64,000 bases of DNA, from contig CM075192.1 in the NCBI GenBank assembly GCA_037577475.1, positions 31,452,709-31,516,708 on the forward strand. Direction: 5' to 3'. Origin of the DNA: Chaunax sp. Z400 (Eukaryota; Chordata; Actinopteri; Lophiiformes; Chaunacidae). The stretch's first letter is position 1, and each line of letters opens with the position of its first letter. Position numbers and translations under genes: made by a program. The notes under the pieces are model-generated. The model did not search any database and was not told the DNA's origin. It saw nothing but the letters and a program-made list of their open reading frames with translations. This document shows positions 1-12,099 of this stretch, in pieces.

Positions 1-887
1 CTAAGTTAAGGAAAGAAATGGACCTCAACAGGAGCTTCTGTTTACAGCTGGAGATGCTTTTCTCTTCAAGGATGTTAAAATATGAGGATAAGAAGATTCT
101 CTCCTGGACCTGGACTGATTACATCTTTTAAAGCGTTTCTATGCCCTGTCCTGCTTGTTAGTCATCTGAACAGTGATCATTTTACATAAAGTCGAACCTG
201 AATTTCCTCTGTGGGGGTCAACAAAGTTATATCTTAAAACTGACTAAGTTACTGTTTACTTTCAGTAAATTTGATCTTATATCTTTATGGTTTCAGTGTT
301 ATGAAAATATAGAAAGCAGACAAAACTTGATTTGAACTGTGTTTTTGTGCATTCACGTTCTCATTCGTGAAAGCACCTTTGCTTAAAACATATCTAAATA
401 AGTTGAACCTGAACTTTGTGACTGCAGAGCATCAGCAGAGATGTGGGACTGAACTTTTTCCAGTCAGCCGAAGGAGGGGAATTTAAGAGAATCGGCTGAC
501 ACGGGAGAATCTGTGGAGGCAGAAGTAGAGGCAGGATGCAGCTCTCTGGTTGAGTTTTATTTTGGTAATAGTGGAATAGCTGCAGCACAGATGAGTCGGA
601 CTGACACCCCACTGGGAACCAGTCTGAAGTTTTTAATGGTAAAAACCCTGCAGTGGCTCCGAGAGCCAGTTTGAGGACGGGTGCTGTATAGTGCATGCTC
701 CCCTTGAACAGGTCATGGAGTGTTCCCATCTCAGCTACCCTCCTGTGAGGGTTCATCACCCACCTCCTGCATAATGTATCCAACAACTCTTGCCCCAAAA
801 GACGACAACACGCACAAACAGACAGACGCCCCACCTCTGAGCAAGAGGACACACATGCTCCTCAGTCCTGTTTATACATGACTAAGG
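1..887. other. No gene recognised; sequence upstream of a LINE fragment
   Basis: I see no supported coding exon here. An open stretch on the minus strand (about 394-852) has no recognisable domain. The bases just before 888 may be decayed 5' sequence of the LINE that follows, but I cannot align it. Confidence 0.5.
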
Positions 888-2222
888 ACCCTGGGAAGAT
901 CAGACCACAACCTGGTTCATCTCCTGCCTTTGTACAAACCTCTCGTACACAGGCAACCAACTGTGTCCCGCACAGTGAAGAGATGGTCCGACGAAGCTGA
1001 CGAGGCTTTGAAGGACTGTTTTGATACAACTGTGTGGCAGGAACTCTGTGATTCCCACGGGGAGAACATCGACAGTCTCACTGACTGTATTACAGACTAC
1101 ATTAACTTTTGTGTGGAAAACACCGTACCCACCAGGACTGTACGGTGTTTTTCCAACAACAAACCGTGGATTAACCCTGACATAAAGGCTCCTCTCAAGG
1201 AGAAGAAGAGGGCCTTTAAGTCAGGAAATAAAGAGGAGCTGAAGAATGTGCAGAAGGAGTTGAGGAGGAGGATCAGGGAGGGGAAGAACAGCTTCAGGAG
1301 GAAGATGGAGGATCAGCTGCAGCAGAACAACATCAGTGGAGTTTGGAAAGGCCTGAAAACCATCTCTGGCCACAAGGAACCAAACTCCCAGGCTGTGGGG
1401 GACCAACAGTGGGTGAATGATCTGAACTTATTTTTCAATAGGTTTGATCAGTCATCTGCCCCTCCCCCAGCCCAGCCAGGCCTGCTGCAACCCCCTTCAT
1501 TGGCACCTCCAGGACACTGCCCCCCCCCCCCTCCACCTCTCTTCCTGCAACACTCAGCTCACAGCCAACCCCCACTGCTCATCTCATCAGCTCAACACCA
1601 TCATCTCCCCCATCCACAAACTTCAGCACACAGCCCCCCTGCTCCACCCTGTCCCTCACAACTCTCCAGGTGAGAGATCAGCTTAGGAAGATGAAGACGA
1701 GGAAGGCTGCGCGTCCGGACGGCATCAGCTCCAGGCTCCTGAAGTCCTGCGCAGACCAGCTGTGTGGGATAGTTGAACACATGTTCAACCTGAGCCTGAA
1801 GCTGGGGAGAGTGCCACAGATGTGGAAAACATCCTGCGTGGTACCTGTCCCCAAGACTCCGCACCCCAAGGACCTCAACAGCTACAGGCCGGTGGCTCTA
1901 ACATCCCACCTGATGAAGACCCTGGAGCGGCTGGTCCTTGTTCATCTCCGCCCCCTGGTGAGCCCAGCGATGGACCCGCTCCAGTTTGCCTACCAACCTG
2001 GCATTGGGGTGGACGACGCCGTCATCTTCCTCCAACACCGAGCCCTCTCTCACCTGGAGAAGCCGGGAAGCACTGTGAGAATCATGTTCTTTGATTTCTC
2101 CAGTGCTTCCCCTCCTCCTGCTGTGTTTTTTGTACACTGTGCTGCTGCAATGCTGTAAATTTCCCCACTGTGGGACTAATAAAGGGATATCTTATCTTAT
2201 CTTATCTTATCTTATCTTATCT
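888..2222 (+). mobile_element. Internally deleted non-LTR retrotransposon (L2/CR1-Rex1-like LINE)
   Basis: The reading begins with the end of an APE-type endonuclease region (GRSDHNLVHLLP, about 893-930). It continues through a basic linker (930-1450) into the start of a reverse transcriptase: KAARPDGISSRLLKSCADQL (about 1704-1760), LNSYRPVALTSHLMKTLERL, and the motif A region FFDFSSA near 2090-2110. The frame changes between the two blocks; a run of 13 C near 1520-1533 lies in the stretch where it must shift. After motif A the sequence jumps straight to the 3' end, so the YADD-containing palm, thumb and C-terminus are deleted. The 3' end reads CCCCACTGTGGGACTAATAA, then a (TTATC)n tail at 2188-2222, as in fish LINEs of this group. 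The copy cannot encode an active protein. Clade assignment is from motif style only. Confidence 0.85.
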
Positions 2223-4829
2223 CTCTTAACCTGTCCTGACAGACCATCTCATTCTTCTAACATGGCTGACCTCAGTGTTCCCACACCACCTGTGTGCATA
2301 CCTTCATCAGGATGCAGTCACATGTGCACAAAATTCAGATGAATTCATGACCAGTTTGTAAATTTGACTCAGGCTATCTGTTGATAGTGAGATTCCAGTG
2401 CTCTTTTTCCCACATTTAAATTTCTATTCAATTTGAAATCTGCTCTGTAGAGTTTATACCAGACCCAAGAGTTAAGACATGTGTGCCATCAGAATGCCTG
2501 CCCTCAGGAGCCACCCCTTTATCTGGATCTACTACAAATTTCAATGGTTCCTTCTGTGGGACCCTCTTCCACCCAGTTTCATGGTAGTGTGTGTTCCGGC
2601 CCCTCCATGTCCTGCTCTCTCCTAGGAGACTGCAGGCAGGGAGGGTTGTAACCCCCAATGCAGCCACCTGTGTGGAGCTCCATACAGAACTAATTTAAGA
2701 CACCTAATCATTCTCCCTCTCTCTCTCCTGGTCTCAACATCTCCAGATCTGGTTTGGTTCTTCTTGTGTTTGACATGAACAACATTCACACACGTTTCAG
2801 TCATCCATTCACTGCTGACACCACTGATATGCTGATACTCCACACCTCTGTATTTTGTCATTGTTTACCATTATACGTTTTATAATAAAACACATTAAAC
2901 TGATATGCGAACCTGTGTCTGTTCCCCTCCTTTGTCACTTGCTATGAGTCGGCTTGTGATGGCGTGTTACATAATTTAAGCACAACTGACAAAACGAACA
3001 AAAGAGTGAAAAAAAAATAATTCCTGGATCCGCCCCTTTATCCGGATCCACGCCTAAATTTCATGCGTTCTTCCTCGACATGCCCAACCTTTCTAGGGTT
3101 CAGGTTTTGTGTAATCCTGTTCTCTCAAACAGACAAATGACCCACTTCAACATCCATTTTTTAGAAATTGAAACAACACATTATGGCTAATCCCTCGCTG
3201 TAATGTGACATTAGGTGTAATCAGTCCAGTAATCAAGTAATCAAGTCCATATAAATATCAAACTGATTCAGTGCATGAAATCAGTGCATTCATACTGTAA
3301 ACTGACTACTTACACTTCCTTCCCCCTGCTACTCTCTACTTATGTCTCATTTTTGAACTGTAACATTGGTAGGGGACACTGGGGGGCAGTATTGTATTAA
3401 CTTGTGTTTTTTAAATTTGTGTAATTAGTATTACAACAAGATTTCTCTTTTTTGTTTGTTTTTGTCCTGCTTATTCTCCTCTGGATTTATTGGACCATGC
3501 AGTGGTGTACTGGGTTCTGTCAGATGGCATCATATGAAAAAGTGCATCGGTGGATACTTCTCGAAGTCAGCCCTGATGCTGACCAAGAATGAAGCACCAG
3601 CAAACCAGCAGGGACAGAGAGAAGAGATGTAACTTCAGGAAACACAGCAGAGAAGATGTGGTGAAGGATCCTGGATAAGAGACAGATGGTTGGGAGAGGT
3701 TGAGACGTAGTAGAGAGAATGAGAGGGAGAGAATAAATAAAAAAAAGCATGTGATGATTGGAGAGGTGTCAAAGCTGAGGTGGAGGATAAATGGTACATA
3801 AAAGGGATGATGAAAAAGTAACAGAGATGGAGGGAAGGAAGAAAAAATGAGGCATCAAACCATGTGAGTGATGTGTCCACTCCACACCCTCAGTTTGTCT
3901 CCAGCAGCTGGTGGACATCAGGTCAACACTGACATCTAGAGGACATCTGATCCTTTGGATGAAATAAGTGACCAGCATAGCGTGTTATTTCTGGCAGGTC
4001 ACTATCGATTACTTTGGCCTGGATGAGTGAGAATCTACTCAAACATATTGCTAATGTGGTTTGGAAGGTCAAAGTCAAGACTGACTTTTATTTCAGAAGA
4101 AAATCTTTCAATCTTTCAATGCAATGGAAAAAGTTGTGGGAGCTTTGTCTCTGTCTGAGATTAATTATCGTATGTTCATGTAGCCTCCTCCATTTCACAG
4201 AGCTTTGATTCAGGGCAACATAAATCCACACATTTCACTGCAAATGCACCGTCTCTTACTCACCTTTCTTTATGAACTGAGCCTGAGCTTTGACAGATTT
4301 TATAATATACTGTACAGCTGAGTTATTGAATAATCTGATTTTATACTATGCACCCAAGTTATTGAATAACCTGCAACAAGATTCAACAGTCAACACATCT
4401 CTATGAAATGATGAATTCAATGGCATCATGAGGAATGTGTGACGGAAACATGTAGAAGTTTTTCTTTAGATGACACTGATTGAACAACTCTTCTTCTCTG
4501 GTGGATTTTTGTATTTATATGTTGAATATGCTGTGTTTCATATGTCGTAGTTTTGTATGACTACCTTGGCCATATCAGTTTTGAAAAAATAATTTTAATC
4601 TCGATGTGAGTGATTAGTAAAATAAAGATAAAATAGTTAAAGAAAATAAAGGAAAAGTCAGGATCATATTTTTAATTCTATTAAACTTTTCCATGGAGGG
4701 ATTCAGGAGCTGGATAAATAAAGGCCCTGGTTGTTGCAGCTGTTTAGGATTCATTCAGTCACTGTGAGAGTCGTTCCCTTCAGAACAGAGCAACAACATG
4801 GACCCAATTCAACATATTCAGGACTTGTG
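2223..4829. other. Intergenic; no gene seen, repeat fragments
   Basis: No exon or RNA gene is supported. Two short pieces (about 2500-2590 and 3020-3095) share the words CCCTTTATC(T/C)GGATC and a following AAATTTCA(A/T) with each other. They look like reverse-orientation fragments of the interspersed family also seen near 15370-15480 and 42540-42760. An AT-rich stretch at 4560-4700 carries no clear signal. Confidence 0.5.
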
Positions 4830-4835
4830 TTTATT
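4830..4835 (-). terminator. Polyadenylation signal of the Rab1-like gene
   Basis: On the minus strand this reads AATAAA, 64 bases past the stop codon that ends at 4899. It is the first canonical signal downstream, giving a short 3' UTR. Confidence 0.6.
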
Positions 4836-4898
4836 GAAACTAAAGTGACAGACCTCTCTCTCTACATATCATTGTTGTCTCTGTATTGAAACATCTGC

Positions 4899-7800
4899 TC
4901 AGCAACAGTTACCGGCCTCTTGCGTCTCTTTTTCCCCTCCCAGCCATAAAGGGGCACTGTTGATGTTTGTGCTCTGAGCTTTGGCCTCTTTCGACTGGCC
5001 CTGCATCCCCCCTCCCTCACTGGCCAAGCGTTTGTGGATCTTTGAGGCCATAGTGAGGAAAGCCCTCTCCACGTTATCAGAGCTCTTAGCGCTGGTCTCC
5101 AGGAAGGAGATTTTAAGAGATGAGGCCAAGTCCTTGGTGGGAGGACAAGGTTGAGGGAAAGAAGACACAAAGAAGGAGAAGAGGAAAAAATAATCACAAA
5201 AGTCTTAGTAATTTTAAAGTCATCACAATGTATTAATACCACTGTGCATGAATACTGCATTCACTATTCTGTTTTAGCAGTAGAATGTACTCCTGTATTC
5301 AAAGAGTCTTTAATTATTAATGATTTAACATGTAAGCAATTAAATATTGCATAAGGTGCATACTGCTTTATGTTGTTTTTTTTAACTGCAGCAAAGCATT
5401 TATGAGTTTACATTATGTATGATGGGAAAACTCTGCTACATAACTGTAAGGCCTTCAGGTAAACATAGCTGAACAACATGAACAACAATCTCACATGCAG
5501 TGGAGGAAAAGTTACAACAGCTCTGACTGGATATGCTTCTTCCCACAGTACAGAGATGAAACCAGAATATTATGAATGCTGCCATCTTCTGACGTCTGTT
5601 TGAACCAGAGTCTGAGCGGGGCTCAGCTGTCAATCATGGCATCATACCCCCTTTTATGGCATCAAATAACTAATTACAACCAAATTAATCAGAAAAATGA
5701 ACATTAAATTTCAACAATTATTTGATGTTCTGTACTTCTGAGTTTTGTTTGATGTAAAACCAAACCACGTGTGTCAGTATGTGACAAACTGGGAAGAGAA
5801 CATGCTGAATGCTAACATTAGTACTCTAATATTAGCATTAACATTTTAATCATGCTGATGAATGCTAATGAATAACTTGGGCTTTCATCATCAGCAAAGT
5901 TTATTTTGAAGCATGCAGTTGTGCTTTCTGCTGTTTAATGAGCTGATGGCTGGAACTCTGATGTTGTACATGTTTAAGCTGAGAACTGTGTTCGACCAGT
6001 CACCTGAGCAGTGGCAGCGTCCACCACTTTCTTACTAACGAGGTCAGACTTGTTTCCCACCAGCAGCCTGGAGACGTTTTCACAGGCGTAACGATCTATC
6101 TCGTCCAACCACTGCTTCACATTGTTAAAGGATTCCTGGAGAGAGGAGAGAGAAATAAGAGAGGGGAGAGAGAAGGAGAGAAAGAAGAGAGAAGAGAGAG
6201 AAGGAGGAGAGGGCAGAGAAGGAGAGAAAGAAGAGAGAAGTGAGAGAAAGAAGAGAGGGGAGAGAGAAGGGAGAAAGAAGAGAGAAGAGAGAGAAGGAGG
6301 AGAGGGGAGAGAAGGGGAGACAGAAGGAGAGAAAGAAGAGAGAGGAAGAGGAGAGGGGAGAGGAGAGAAAGAAGCTCATGTTCAATCTGTCCTGTTAAAC
6401 TGGTGATGCTGTGACAGGAACACATGCTGACCTGTTCGGTGACATCATAGACGATGATGATGCCATGAGCTCCTCTGTAGTAGCTGGAGGTGATAGTTCG
6501 AAACCTCTCCTGACCTGCTGTGTCCCACTGATGGACAAACAATAATGTCAGTCAGTCAAGCTTCAATAACAGTATTTCTAATTTTTTCTACTGTAACAAA
6601 CAGCAGTGTTTTCTGATTGGACGCTGCTCCTCACATCCCCTCTGTCAAAGGAACTCTTACAATCTGCAGTTTCACTATCTTCCCATCCATGTCAATGGTC
6701 CTGATCTTGAAATCGACGCCGATGGTGGAGATGTAGCTTTCAGTGTAGGTGTCATCCTGTAGGGGAGGGGGTGGGGTTCTAATCAACAGCAAGCAGTAAG
6801 GTGTTTTTTAAGTGTGTGTGTGTGTGTGTTTTTACAGGCCTACCGCGAAGCGCAGCAGCAGACATGACTTTCCGACTCCAGAGTCACCAATCAGAAGAAG
6901 TTTGAAGAGGTAGTCGCTGGAGGAAACACGCACACACAAAGAAGGGGTGGCGCTCATGTTTGTCATTTTGTATTTGTATCTTGATTATGAAGTGATATTT
7001 TTAATTCAAATGTTAGATATAGATCCAGATATAGTTATGAATGCAGATAATTTCATTTAACACATACAGTTGGTGATAAACTGGTCTTCCAACACAAAGT
7101 GGTGTGTTGGAAGTGAAAAAAATAAAGATTATTGCTCCAGCAACTCAGCAGGTTTTCTTTTCCCACGTCGATATTCATTTATGTTGAAGGTTCAACTACC
7201 TGACTAAGGTAAACAGCATTTTGTGAGACAATTTCAAGTCTTTAAAAAGTGATGACTGTCCAAGTCTTCATCGCACAGTTTGAAGGTCAAACGCTGTGTT
7301 TCATATAACTATCTATATAACAGATATCTAATAACATGCTGTCAGCATGTTTTAGATATCTGTTCCTTGTCTCTGTTTGATTCATAGTCAGTCGAAAGGA
7401 TTGGTCTCATGATGTCACCGTGTTGGTTGAGGAGTCACTACTTACTTTGTTTAACATTAACTTGTATTTGCAGGTGTTATCTTAAGTGCTGTAACATCTA
7501 GTCATGACTTCTATGTCATGGATCCAAGTCTGTTTGTTCCTCTTATTTTGTAGGTTCATGTCATGATTTTGTGCCACTGTTTCCTGTTTTATTTTATTAG
7601 TCTATTTCCATGCCATGTGTTTTCGCTTTACACTTCCTGTTGTCTTTTCTTGTTATCTGTTTTGACCTTTGTTACCCCTGTCTCGGTTTTAGTCTCCTGT
7701 TTTCAGTTCTGGTTTGTTCCCTCTGTGTCTTTGTATTCCTGTCTCATGTGAGTTTATCATTGTGTCCTCCTTGTGTCTTCCCCTTTAATATTTTCCCTCC

Positions 7801-8888
7801 AGTGTGTGATTGGCTGATGATCTCCACCTGTGGTTGTCTTCTTCTCCCTGTGCCACCTTGTTTGTCATTCCCTCGTTATCCCAGTGTATTTAGTCTGTGT
7901 GATTCCCTCTGTTAGTTGCCAGTTCGTCGTTGATGTCTGCCCATTTCTCCCAGTGTTCCCAGTGTTCCTAGTGTTTGTATTCTGTACGTTTTTTGACTTT
8001 TGCCTATCCTATGGATTGTGCTTCTGCCTGCTGATTTGAATCGGTGTTCTTGGATTTCTGGATTACCTGTGTACCAATTTCTGCTATATTTGGATTATGA
8101 GTCTGCCTTACCCCTTTGAATACCGTTTGACTGTTGATTATTAAATCCCTGAACTGCACTACGCTCCTTGTGTCTCTGTCATATGTCTGCATTTGGGTCC
8201 TCACAATTCTGGCTTGAGACCATGTCATTCTAGATGATTAAAGATGCAGAGTCGTAGAGTTAGCGGGATTTAAACTAGACGCCAGAGCTCTGCTGTGTTT
8301 ATTATCAAGAACATGCCAAAACTTGTTTTATGTTGTATGTAAAATATTGTTACTGTTGTATAGTTTAATTGTGAGTATCCTCAGATTAAAACAATTATTC
8401 TAATACAGACCTTGAAGGACTACAATACCCATCAGCCACAGAGGCCTAGTTGTCCATTTTAGTACTATCTTGGTAAAAAATTAGTTTGTCTTCTGTAATC
8501 CTGGATGCTGCCTTCATAATGACCTCTGAAGTAGTTAAAACTGTAAGATCGTCTGTCTTCTACTTTATATATTCTATAACAAACATATTCAGACTCAAAC
8601 AGGTTGTAGGTAAAACATCAGTTCCTTCATACAAGATCAATAATTCATGTTTAAATAAAGGGCAGAGTTAACAACAAACACAATAAAACAAACATGTCTG
8701 CCTGAACCTTCATATCCAGGTTCACCTGTCTCCTATTGACTCCTAGTGACTCTAGTGACTCCTAGTGTCTCCGAGTGACTCCTAGCAGAGGTTAGCTCTG
8801 TTGGTTTACAGTATACTGTCAGATTGGACCTGAACAGCCACCTCCATAACACAGTAAGAAACAGAAACACTTACTATTCAGGATTCAT
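4899..8888 (-). CDS. Rab1-type small GTPase, six coding exons
   Basis: Rab1 GTPases control ER-to-Golgi vesicle tethering. Coding exons on the minus strand are 8888-8875, 6916-6844, 6756-6661, 6527-6432, 6135-6004 and 5132-4899. All introns are GT-AG and the phases join to 214 residues; human Rab1A has 205. Visible motifs are the P-loop GDSGVGKS (residues 15-22), the Rab1-type effector loop YISTIGVDF (37-45), WDTAGQE (62-68), NKSD (121-124), ETSAK (149-153) and a terminal Cys213-Cys214 for double geranylgeranylation. The first coding exon gives only 14 bases (MNPE plus two bases of Tyr5). Up to about residue 150 it follows Rab1 closely, but the hypervariable tail (about 170-212) is unlike Rab1A/B as I know them. 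It is therefore probably a teleost Rab1 paralogue. Rab35 is a poorer fit in switch regions and tail. Upstream of the start I see an inverted CCAAT near 9030 but no clear TATA box. Confidence 0.92.
6136..6373. repeat. Long homopurine GA/GGA/GAAA tract in a Rab1-like gene intron
   Basis: Nearly every base is A or G on the plus strand for about 235 bases, built from irregular GAGAGAAGGAGAGAAAGAAG-type units. On the gene's sense strand it is an unbroken pyrimidine tract that ends at the 3' splice site of the exon beginning at 6135. The open frames across it are composition artefacts. Confidence 0.9.
7514..8225 (+). repeat. Unclassified interspersed repeat, copy A (in first intron of the Rab1-like gene)
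   Basis: Begins TGTCATGGATC and shares a long, closely similar sequence with 39991-40461, for example TCATGATTTTGTGCCACTG, CACTTCCTGTTGTCT and CCAGTGTGTGATTGGCTGAT. Copy A continues further, to CTGCATTTGGGTCCTCAC and beyond. The plus strand is T-rich with few A. I see no coding capacity and no terminal repeats that fix the class. Confidence 0.75.
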
Positions 8889-11800
8889 GATCGTTGAGGT
8901 CGATCCAGGTGACTTGATAAAATAGTCCCAGGAACTGAATCCTTATGGTTCAAACAGATTATCTCTGACCCTGTTCTGTTTGCTCCCACTGTTTGAGTGT
9001 TTGTGTGTGTGTGTGTCTGTCCTTTGGAGGACCAATGGCTAACCTACCTGCGAGCCGACTGACTGACTCTGACTCTGACTGGTTGAGATGCTTTATTTAT
9101 TAATAAAGACTGGCTCAGGTTACAGCAGGGACAGCACCTGGAACAGCCAGCACAGACACACACACACACACACACAGTGATGCGGTTCTTCTAGAGATTG
9201 CTGAGTTGGTGTCATGTGTTGAAGCAGGCTGTTAGCATCCCATTCATTGCATCATCATTGCACTTGGATGGTAAAATGGAGGTTAGTCAGCTGAGTCACT
9301 CTAACACAATGATATTAATATCAATCCTCATCTGTCATTTACACATAATGACTGCTGGGACAACCTGACAGAAACTTTAATACCAGAATATTTTTGGTTA
9401 TTGGCCAAAAACCTTTCTGTTCCTTTTCTAAACTTCTCTCTTCTCCTCTTTTCTTTCCATAACATCTCCTTCTCTCATCTTCAGTCCTTGTCCTCCAATT
9501 ATTTCCTTTCATCAACATTTCTTCCCTTTTTTCTTCTCTACTTCTCTCTTCTCCTGTCCTTCTATCCTCTCACTCTTTTTTTTTTTTTTTTTTAGAAATG
9601 GACAGAAGACAAAGCGGTGTAATGTTATTCACTGCTGATTCCCATGTTTGACCTCCTGGTCACGGGAGCGAGCAGAGAGCAGGGGATTGTGGGATATGCG
9701 GTGGATGAGCAGCTGTGATGGGGTTAGAGGTCAGCAGCCCTGACGACGGCCTGTTGCTGGGGCAGAAGCAGTGGTTGCTAGGGCAGCGGCAGGCTTTGTG
9801 GCGCTCCTGACGGAGCATAGAGGTGGGAAAAATGGGGGAAGGGATAGGAAGAAAGAGAGGGCACAAAGAAAGAAAAGAGAAATTAACAAAGAGGGTTAGA
9901 AAGCAAGAAGAAGGGTTGGAAAATGAAGCTATATTCTAAAACCTAGAGATAAAGAAAAGAGGAGAATTACAAAGGATTAGAAAATTTTGGAACCCTTTTT
10001 AGAGTGAATAAATTGTATTTATTGTTACGGCTCAGCCTGTGGTTGTTGGTTTTTGATAAATTAGAATAATGAATGAAAGAAGAAGAGAACCTGATCCTTC
10101 AACACATGACTGATGAAACTGTTTGGCCCAGTGTTGATTGTAAGCAGATATTTATGTACGTATTTACATAACGTAAGTCAATAAAGCTGAATAAAGTGGA
10201 GGTGTATGAGCAGTAGACTAATCTGAATATTGTTCTGAAGGATTTTACAGTCAGACTATCACTAGTGATGTTGCACCTTTATGATATTTACATCCATACA
10301 TTATTGGAATCACAGCTCATAGACAGGACAAGAAAAATGTTTTATGTCCTCAGACTAATTACATATTTCACTGCTGAAGACTAGACTGAAGGCAACAAGT
10401 CAAAACAAACAAGAGGTGAAAATGGGCATTCAAATATTAAATATTATTAATATGTTGAGCTTTTGTTAACAAATTCCTTATTTCTTTCCTCTAAAAATGG
10501 GATCTATGTATGAATATAGCTGCTTCTCAAATGTAAATGTAAGTTTTCTACATTCTGACAGCTCAGAGTTTATTATGGCTCTTATACCATGGTCATTACT
10601 GCTCAGTTACCCTTTATTTGGTAGGATGAGGAGGACTTTTATTCAGGTCACAAAGAATTATAAATAAATAAACCACAATGTTCATGAGTTAATTTTCAGC
10701 TAATCAGGAACGACTAAAGTGGTAGATATGCAGATGCATAGTGAATATTATATACCGCCTCCCTGCATATCTCAAAGTTTGCTCTAAAATAACTTTGGCC
10801 ACTCTCATTTCTGGTTCTGAATCAGATGCAGGTCTGATTATTCGCAGTGTGACCCAAATCAGAATTCATGTGACTTGTATGCCAATAACTCCTCTGAATG
10901 GAGACGTGCTTGGAGATATAGTTTAAAATACCCACTGACATCCTGAAAGTAGTAATAGTAGTAATAGTAGTAATAGTAGAAAGTATCTTCTGCTTGTTGT
11001 CTTTTTGCATATGAGGATCAATTCAGGACCATTGAGGCCCAGTTCACACTGGAATCTGATACTGGTTAGAGTTATAAAAAACAACAACAACAACAACAAG
11101 CCAAACAAGAAACAAGACCTTAGAAAATAGTTCAGCACTAAGGAGAGTAGTGTGAACATGGCCTCAGATGGAAAGAGTGTGTACGTGTTCAGCCAGTCTA
11201 TATATGTGTGTGTGTGTTTGTGTGTGTTTGGGAGGGGGGCAGGTCAGTGGATGGAGTTAAACTGGTCATTGTTCCCATCGGTGTGTGTCCCCAGGGGCCT
11301 GTGGGACCGGGGATAAATAGGTGCTTTTCAGTATTCACATTTATATTGCCACACTCCCTGGCTACTGCATGTGTGTATGTCTGTTTGTTAGCCTGTGTGT
11401 GTGTGTATGTGTGTGTGTGTATTTCTACCTTTGAAAACAGTGGTGTGTTGAGTCTGCAAGTGTGTTTTTGTTACAGATTATAGCTGGATTTAGCTAAAGT
11501 ACTATTCAATAACCAAAATAAAAACTGAAAGCAGATCACTCAGTCAGTAAGACATGATGAATGAATTTAGAGAGGACACTGTGAAAGCCTGTATGTGTGT
11601 ATGTCAGTGGAAGACAAACATCCTGTGGAATTTAAGGAAACAACAAACAACTTCTAGAATAGTCCGTATTCTAATAGCTGTGTGTGTGTGTGTGTATACA
11701 CATATATATATACACACACAGAGTATGTGCCAGCATTTTGTATGTTGAACTTGTTAAAGTTTAGAGGAAATACATTGGCATAACTGAACTGTTAGTGTTG

Positions 11801-11938
11801 TAGCTGTTGTTGAGTGTTGCATTAGTGTTAGGATAGGTTTAGTTAGTGTTATTATTTAATTTATTTTATGTTAGTGTTATTATTTAATTTGTTTTATGTC
11901 AGTATTAGGTTAGGGAAAATATTAACCCTACATATACA
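8889..11938. other. Intergenic; upstream side of the Rab1-like gene, no gene seen
   Basis: The first 200 bases should hold the Rab1-like promoter and 5' UTR; only weak elements are visible (inverted CCAAT near 9030). Short (GT)n and (CA)n runs lie at 9000-9020 and 9157-9176. A polypyrimidine stretch (about 9413-9594) ends in a T run followed by AG. A TAG/TAA triplet run is at 10949-10981, and GT-rich runs lie at 11200-11425 and 11680-11700. No exon is supported. Confidence 0.5.
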
Positions 11939-11996
11939 TACCAGTCAAAAATTTGGAAACAGTTTCCCGAAACTGTGTCCAAATTTTTGACTGGTA
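11939..11996. mobile_element. Tc1-like foldback MITE, minimal copy
   Basis: CCAGTCAAAAATTTGG (11941-11956) is matched by its exact inverted copy CCAAATTTTTGACTGG (11979-11994), flanked by TA on both sides. The word is the terminal inverted repeat style of fish Tc1 elements, and TA is their target duplication. Only about 22 bases separate the arms, so this is a foldback remnant with no coding sequence. Confidence 0.85.
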
Positions 11997-12099
11997 CTGT
12001 ATAAGAAAAATAAAAGCTGTGAATAACAAATCAGAATTCCCAGCCTTTTTTCACATTTTATTCATAATGCTTTGATAAAGTCATGTTTTCTTTGGAAGA

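Noticed and set aside
394..852. Open frame of about 150 codons on the minus strand
   Set aside because: No recognisable domain, no splice context, and it lies in repeat-rich DNA next to a LINE.
9413..9600. Polypyrimidine tract followed by AG, resembling a strong splice acceptor
   Set aside because: The sequence after it reaches a stop within a few codons in the plausible frame and there is no partner exon.
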